This document shows, piece by piece, positions 56,823 through 64,000 of a stretch of DNA of 64,000 nucleotides (its first letter is position 1; the number at the start of each line of letters is the position of its first letter). Source of the DNA: Adenanthera pavonina. Its lineage: Eukaryota; Streptophyta; Magnoliopsida; Fabales; Fabaceae. The stretch covers positions 23,906,001 through 23,970,000 of the forward strand of contig JAIVEN010000010.1 of the NCBI GenBank assembly GCA_026686845.1, given 5' to 3'. The notes under the pieces are model-generated. The model saw only the letters and a list, made by a program, of their open reading frames with translations. It was not told the DNA's origin and did no database searches. A program made the position numbers and the translations under genes.

Positions 56823-58681
56823 TGTTGAATCAAGAGTTTTGATGATTCCAAACCAACACTCAAGAGCTCGGATTGAAGACATCAAAGGAGATCAAAGTTG
56901 TTTCAAGTGAAGATTTTCTGAGTATTTGCTGTTAGATCTTTTGTAGGATCTTTAGTTTTAGTTGTGATTGGGTAAAAATTTTGATTTGAGAAAAAGATAT
57001 TTTCAAACCTTGATTTTGTGTTAAATCTTGACTTATTTGAAAAACACCCACAAACAGACGAAGTTTGAAAGTTTAAACTTAACTGTCAAATTGGAAACTC
57101 GAACTTTGCTTTAGGAAATTCGAATTTCGAGCTAAAACTGAATAAGTCTGAAGAGATGGCTCTCAGTCAGACGAATTTTGGTTGTTCAAAATTCAAATTT
57201 TCATACAAATCTGAAAGAAGTCTTTTTGGTAACAGAGGAACTTCACACTTTCAAAAGTCGAATTTCAAGTAAAATGAAGTTTGTGAAAACCAAAGAAATT
57301 CGTCTGAAACTATGATAAAGTGCATCTGAAATCAAAAGAAATTGAGTCTGATAAATGCTCTCTGACAGACGAATTTTGGCTTCCCAACATTCGAATTTTC
57401 ATCTAAGTCTGAAAGAAGTTTCCTTGAAACAGACGAACTTTGGATCTTCAAAATTCGAATTTCAGACAAAACAAAACTTGAGAAAATAGAAGAAATTCGT
57501 CTGAAACCATGTTAAAGTTCATCTGAGATCAAGAATGATTTAAGTTTCAAAACTGCTCTCTGACAGACGAACTTTGAACATTGAAGTTCGAATTTTAGAA
57601 GCTAAGTTCTTGAGTCTGTTGAAGAGAAACATTGACATACGAATGATAAGAACTTACAATATTCGAATGATGAAGTTAGTCTGAAAAGAGTCTCTCTGAC
57701 AGACGAATTTCACTCTTCAACATTCGAATTTTGAAGAAAGTGAACTACTGTGCCTCCTTTTCACGTACTGGGAACAGACAAATTATGGGCTTCCAAAATT
57801 CGAATTTCGAGGGCACTGTAGCAAATTGAAAACACTGTTTACACTTAACCAAAAAACTTTCTTCTTGAAAATTTGTATGTCACATTGTGAAAATATTTTG
57901 TAAGTTTCAAAATTTGAATTTCACTTCATGAATAGACGAACTTTGTGCTGTAACGTTGAAAGCTTTAACCTTCGGTTCCTTCGAAATTCGTCTGTTGGCC
58001 AACCAAAATTCGAATTTCAGTATGTCAGAAACATTAAATGCTGTTGGTTAACGGATAGTTTTTCAGAGTAACCGTTGGATAACTTTCCCAACAGATAGAT
58101 TTTGTCTCTAACGGACATTTGAGACCTAAATCTATAAATATAACATCATTTGAAGTTGTGGGTAACGAATCAAACTTGTATATACCGAATTTCTGCTGAA
58201 TCTTCTTCTCAAAAGCTTTTACCCTCTCAACTTCAATATCTGTACTTTAACCTTCATATCTACTTTATTTAAGAGAGTTATATCTTTGTAAACAATCTAC
58301 TCTTCATCTGGAAGATAGATTTACTTGTGAGGGGAAATCACAAGGGGATTGGGAAGCACATTGTGAAAGTGCTTAGAGTGTTTGAGAGAGCTCCAGAAAC
58401 AGAGCATACTCGTGTACTGTGGCATTAGTAAGAAGCCCGTTGAATTCTTGCTGTATAGTGGATAAATCTCAAGAGTTGTCTTAGGGACTGGACGTAGGTC
58501 AAGTGGATAGACCAAACCAGGATAAATCACTGAGTCTTCTTCTCCTTATCTTTACTTTTAGCTTGCTCTGTTTTATACGTTGCTTCCCTTACACTGTGCT
58601 ATCTTCACCCATTTCATTTTATGCAGAGAAATTTCAATCTTCCCAATTCACCCCCCTCTTGGGAAGTCAGCCTTGCTAACA
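56823..58681 (+). mobile_element. Solo Sirevirus LTR S3
   Basis: 1859 bp, TGTTGAATC...GCTAACA, with perfect TSDs GACTT at 56818-56822 and 58682-58686. TATAAATA at 58133-58140; TTCG array at 57050-58020, including a block around 57585-57700 that is shared with S2 but missing from S1. The hairpin end is intact. There is no PBS or PPT. Confidence 0.92.
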
Positions 58682-58687
58682 GACTTG

Positions 58688-61600
58688 TGTAACACCTTAC
58701 TTTTAAACTCATTTTCCATGAATTAAACTCATTTTAATTTTGATTATACTTGATTCTAAGTTTGAATCACATAAGAATGAAAATCAGAATTTCCAAAATT
58801 TTTTATTACTGTTCATATGGTAGTTTCCACTTTCCTGATTAAACTTTGAAAATTCATAACTAATTCTAAAAAAATCATTTCATAGTGATTCAAGTCTCTA
58901 ACAATAGATAAAAATCTTATACACTTGGGAAAAATATGAAAAAGAGCATTATATTGACCAATTTATGCAGTTTATTCCTCAAATATTTACTGTATATTTG
59001 GTCATTTTCTCTTCCCCAAGATTTTGGCCTTATATTTAAAAATTCATATCTCACTCTACCCTGAGCCAATTCATACATTCTTTATGTCATTGGAAATCCC
59101 TATGAATCTAATTTTTAGAAATATTTTTATTGTACATTTATTCAACTTGAACAAGGCATGGTGTTAACTTAAATCATAAAGGCTCAGAATTCCACTTTTG
59201 CTGGAACAGTTTTGGAAAAACCTCCATATCTCCTATCATATAGCTCCAATTACCTCCAAATCAGTGGCATATGAAACTCAAAACATAGATATTTCCATAA
59301 ATGCAAGCCACAGAATTTTTGGAGATATTCACGATTTATATAATCTTTTTAATTTTCCAGCACCTAACTTTCAGTTTCTAGTTTTCCCAATCTTTCTCTG
59401 TTCTGAACCCTAACTTTGAAAAATCACTATAATTCATAAATTTATCCAATTTAGGTGTTCTTTAGCTCTATCAAAAGCTTGTTCTATCTACTTTAAGAGC
59501 ATGCATAACACTTATATAGGATGATCTGTTTTTAATAGAGTTTCTCTGCTCAAATCAATACTAGTCATCTTGTTCATAATTATCCCTTAACTCATAATAA
59601 ATTTCATAAACCTCATACATCAACATTGATTGTTCCAAATCCACACATAACATCATAAGAGGACTTTAAGAAACATAATCATGTATAATTACAGAATTTC
59701 ATCTCATACATACATGATACATATTTTCTCAACTTAAAATTATAACTTGCAAAATCAAATAATTCTCCATCGTCTTCTTCATTTCCCTTGCATTTGTTTG
59801 AATACTTCTATGTTCTTGCCCTAAGATAGTTAATATTGGGAAAGGAATGAAATTCAAAGAATCTCAATAGTTACACCCAATTATGCATTCACATCATATC
59901 ATTTCATAAAATCATCCATGAAAATCGTAACTTCATATTATACCATACAATTCCATAAAAATTTTGGCATGGTAACACTTTGTAAAATGGACATCCTAGG
60001 GTCATAAAACCCTTCAAACATTCAGCCAACAATGAAAATACATCATAAAGCATTCAAACAACTATATGGCATAGTCATATTATCATGGAAACAAAGTATG
60101 ACAACATTAAGCATAATAGGGAAAATAACTACCTTCTTGCTTTCCAATGATCTCAAAACTTGGTGGACACTTCCATTGATCTTAAAACACTTCTTGGAAC
60201 CCTATAGCATCATAAAATAATACCATGAGCCACTGATTCATTAAGCTCATTCACAAAGTGGCATACTTGAACTAAAAATTCCATTTTGTTTTCCCTTGAG
60301 CTTTTCTTGTACAACATACTTGTATCTACCTATTTTGGACCCAAGGAATCCATTTTTGGGGTCAAAATCATGAAATTATCTTTCATTTTCAAACCCTAAA
60401 TAGGAAAAAAATTTCATAAATTTGTAGAAAAATATCTACCCGATTAATTTGCAATCTAATGGCATAATCTTGTTGCTTAAGACCTATACATCCTTTTTTA
60501 TGGTTTGGTTTTTCCATGGCTTCACTTTCTTTCTCCTCTCTCTCTCTAGGAAGAAACTTTCAGAGGTAAAATGGAAAGAAATAATCCACAAGAACCATCA
60601 TAAACACTTGGATATGCAAGAAAATGATCATAGAATATTACCTTGGAAATTTGAGAACCAAACTTTGCTTCTTGCCTTCTCTATTTTTCTCCTTGTTTCC
60701 ATGACTTCTTCTTCCTTTAAGCTGCTAGTTCAGATGCGTATGAGGCAAGAAGATGATGTCCAAATGGCTAACCCAAGGTAACTAAGAAAGATATCTAATA
60801 AAGTTATCCATAGTAATTATTTTTAACTAATATTGGCTACTTTTCATTAAAGCTTTTCAAGAAATTTCCTTGGTGTCCTTGATCAGTTTTAAGACATGTC
60901 TTGATCTTATTTTTGGCCAAAAATTACTTTAATAACTTTAATAGATCAAAATACTTTTTACCGATTAAATTTATCCGTACCAATTAAGTATTTTTGCCAA
61001 AATTGTCATTAAATTGGTACAGGATTATCCAACAATTCCTTTTAGCCCAAAATCATTATCTTGACCCAAAATATATTTTAGAAAGGTCTAATCATTGTCC
61101 TTGAATCTACACTACCTTTTCCTATAGTCTAAAATAACTTTTATTGGGTAAAATATTAATATTAGGCCGTAATTATCCAATAAATATTACTTTGATCTTA
61201 ATAAATTCCTTACTATATTCTATTGGGCTAGTCTTATCAAGAGCTTTATTTTAACTATAATTTTTCATATTTCCAAAAATACCCTTGACCTAGGGTAAAT
61301 TTATAATTTTTAAAACTTTTGGGTTATTAGCTGTAATTTTTTTCCAAACTTCTTTCTCTCCTCCTTTGAAGCCATTCTTGAGGGACTAAATTGCATACAT
61401 TCTTAATTCTTGGGGATAAAAATATAATTTTCTCATTTTTCATTTAACTAGGAAAAATGACCTATTTGCCCTTCTTTACGCTTAATGTGTCTCACCATTT
61501 TTTCAATTTCTTTTGCATTTTACGATATTAACTTTTCCATTTTTGGTCCTTAAATGTATTATTCATATTTTACTTCTAATATGAGAAATATCATTTTGCC

Positions 61601-62014
61601 CTTAAGCCAAGTCAAAAACATAATTATCCATTCTTTGGGGCACCTTCTTGTAATTTCAACTAAGGACTAATTTTTTATTATTTCTTTTTCACTATTTATA
61701 TTAACCTTCAAATTGGTCTATCTCTCAACCTTGACCTCCCGGCTATGCAATACTTATATCATTGAACTCAGCTTAGAGCGGACTTTCATTCAAGTGGTAT
61801 ATTGCATATTTTTCGGGGTAAGTTCTGGAATTAATTTCTACTAAGGATCTTATGGAAAATTAATTTCAATTAAGGACCGAACATAACTTCTTCAGAAAAT
61901 TAGATGAGAAATTAATTCCTTCTAAAGCCCGATTATATATAGCTTTTTTCGTCTCACTTCATTTTTCATCTTTTATTTATTTTTTTTATATCCCATAAAA
62001 ATAGGGATATTATA
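58688..62014 (-). mobile_element. Solo LTR X5 (X family)
   Basis: The plus strand starts TGTAACACCTTAC and ends GGGATATTATA (decayed GGGATGTTACA), 3327 bp. Flanks ACTTG (58683-58687) and ACTTA (62015-62019) form a TSD with one mismatch. The first 1.6 kb aligns with X3 ('gaacagttttggaaaaacct', 'catatctccta', 'ggaacccta'). The far part (about 61260-61500) matches X1's start region in reverse ('cccttgacctagggtaaat'). No coding domain; the ORF at 60449-60781 is not credible. Confidence 0.75.
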
Positions 62015-64000
62015 ACTTAAGTGGCTACAATATTCTTCTCAGAGGGTCTACAAAAAGATAGAAGCTCATAATCTACCATGGAATCCAATTTAAATCAAAA
62101 TAATGCATAATAGAGTGAAAGCATACTATTATGCACTATTAAAATTTCAGTTACACATTTTCCTATTTTGAGTATCTAATATGTGCAAATATGCACCCAA
62201 TGTATGCATAACTCAAGGAAAATGTGCTGAAAAGATATAATTTGGTATGGTTAACACACCCCCAAACTTAAACAATTACTTGTCCTCAAGTAAACTATAG
62301 CAAGAAAACCAACTAGATTGCATAAATTATCCAATTACTATGGCAACATAAATTTCTTCCTCACAAGTTGCTACCAATGATAAACAACACAAGAATGAGT
62401 TACATGACCATAGATACATGAATTACAACTCAATAATCAATTTCCTAAGAATTCCAAATAATGTGTGTGTGACTAATTAAAGAACAACTTTCCTGCAAGT
62501 GACAAGATCGAAAGCAACACTCTAATATGCATAAAAAGATCTCAACACTAACACTTCATATGCTTAACCTCTTCCTCCCGTTCCACTTATAAGATAGACC
62601 CCATGCAACTTTGAGATCAATGGGACTTTTTGGCTTGTAGCATGGCTAGGGTTGATGGCTTATTGAAAGGAAGGGAAAGAGGTAATTCAAATATCTTGAG
62701 ATAAATAATACATTACAAACCACTACTCTTCCTCACTTAACACTTTGGTGCTCATTGCATGAAGCCAAAAAAACCTCCTCAAACTTATCACTTATTGTCA
62801 TATTTGCACTCATTTATTTGTTTTCTTCTTCTTCTTTTCTAAGTGCAAATAAGTTACATAATGCTCACTTTACATTGCCAATACCCAAATTTAGCAATAC
62901 ATTACAATATACAATTCCCATATCATTACTTCCTAGCACAAATGATTTACCATTTATCTCAAAACTAGGGGTAGTTCATGGTTTTTCAAGCTATATGGGT
63001 TAGGGTCAAATTTAGGTTCTAGAAAGAAAATTTCATATAGTTTTTCAATATAAGGTTGAAAAAGGGGTTCAAGGGAATAAATATTCATAAAGGTAAGCTT
63101 GAAAGGCTCAAATGCATTTTAAAGAATGCCCAAATCATATCTCAAAATTACTTGAAATCATTAAATTGACTTAGGGGATTCCAAGATAGGTTCTAGATTA
63201 TTGGCACTTAGACATACTATGCACATCAAATTGCTACTATTTTCTCCTAACACCCATATTCAAGCTATTCTCTAATTATTGTGAGCAAAAATTTTCTTCA
63301 AAATCATAGGAAAACAAGAAATTGGTAATGCAAATCAAATAGCTACAGCATTACATACCTTTCCTAAATAGTTTATAACCTAAGAAACCATCAATAATTG
63401 AATCCATGCATTCAATTCAAAGGATAACTTAATAATCTAGCTCAAAGTAAGGTTCTAAAGAGAAGACAAGTAATAGTAAAAGTTTAAAATTACATCAATT
63501 CAGCCCTAAAAGAATAAAAAGCATCTCTTACCCCCAAACTTAAATGTGACATTGTCTCTAATGTCAGAACCAATGCACAGGAGTAAATTGAGCGGCATCT
63601 CTCAAATAATATCTCAACATAAACAAATAAAGCTACAAGAGAGGCACAAAATGAATTTACCAAAGCAGATAAAGCAATGCAAAAGAAGTCTTAACTACGT
63701 CATTCATGCTCATAAGATAATCAACAAATAAGGTCTGTAGTTTGAGATAAAGAATAAGTAAATTTAGCTAAACAGGAGTTCCAAAAATGTACAGATCTAA
63801 CAAAGGAAAATATCCACAGGAACTAAAACAACATTACAACAAAGACTACATAAAAACCAATTGTTCTAAACACAAGACATAACATCAAAATGCAAAACAA
63901 AACACAAGGCTAGCAGTCCCCTAGAGGATCCTATGCTTCGATCATATCATGCAATCCAATTGCCCTGCCACCTCCTCAAGAGATAGAATAACCTATAAAT
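62015..64000. other. Noncoding, probable old retroelement internal region
   Basis: AT-rich, with no domain recognised. Twice it carries, on the minus strand, a purine tract of the form AAGTTTGGGGGT (complement near 62260-62274 and 63530-63542). Each adjoins 'acttgtcctcaagt' or 'gacattgtctctaatgtc'-type text that I associate with plant gypsy internal regions. The frame 62755-63003 has a hydrophobic N-terminus but no other support. The window ends inside this region. Confidence 0.35.

Noticed and set aside
60449..60781. 110-codon ORF in X5
   Set aside because: Within an LTR-like unit; not open in other X copies as far as can be read.
62755..63003. Short ORF with signal-peptide-like N-terminus
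   Set aside because: No homologous frame, no gene structure, and it sits in a probable retroelement remnant.

Overview
This is a plant nuclear window, very probably eudicot, made almost entirely of LTR retrotransposons inserted into one another. No host protein-coding gene, tRNA, rRNA or CRISPR array is supported. The evidence is Ty1/copia and Ty3/gypsy polyprotein fragments, long TG...CA LTRs, initiator-Met-tRNA primer sites, polypurine tracts and 5-bp target-site duplications (TSDs) that can be read directly. Element names (E, F, G, X1-X5, S0, SB, S1, S2, S3) are local labels.

Left part (1-17636). Bases 1-7568 are the LTR of a chromovirus-type gypsy element (F, + strand), interrupted by two solo LTRs of another family (X1, TSD GTTTG; X2, TSD TTTGG). 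F breaks off in its leader at about 7726 and abuts a second element of the same family (E, - strand, 7727-16796). E has an internally deleted 3' LTR, a decayed chromodomain/integrase, RNase H, RT, protease and gag, a PBS and a 2.5-kb 5' LTR. A solo Sirevirus LTR (S0, 8493-10116) splits E's integrase. E abuts a truncated copia RT/RNase H fragment (G).

Middle (17637-28124). About 3.6 kb is AT-rich and noncoding and holds a degenerate tandem repeat near 19.6-20.2 kb. A CACTA-like transposon end follows, then the 3' half of a Sirevirus (SB, - strand): LTR, PPT, envelope-like ORF, RNase H and RT.

Right part (28125-62014). This is a four-level nest. X4 (+) holds X3 (-, TSD AAATG), which holds the Sirevirus S1 (+, 29742-52177, TSD ACAAA), which holds the Sirevirus S2 (-, 39026-49591, TSD AAGCC) inside its envelope-like ORF. 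A solo Sirevirus LTR (S3, TSD GACTT) and X5 (-) follow. Removing these insertions joins 27743-28124, 56125-56822 and 62015-64000 into one older noncoding sequence, probably the remnant of yet another retrotransposon.

How the parts work together. In an intact Sirevirus of this type the LTR promoter drives gag (two zinc knuckles) and pol (protease, integrase, RT, RNase H). About 0.95 kb of noncoding DNA then precedes a roughly 720-codon envelope-like ORF, followed by the PPT and 3' LTR. All copies here carry stops, frameshifts or deletions. The most interesting signals are noncoding. An array of AAATTCGAATTT / AAATTCGTCTGT motifs lies upstream of the LTR TATA box and again upstream of a TATA-like box about 40 nt before the envelope-like ORF. 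Four AACGG/CCGTT sites about 20 bp apart sit just before the LTR TATA box. Gag and Pol are in different frames at the same junction in both testable copies, and both share a stop between integrase and RT.
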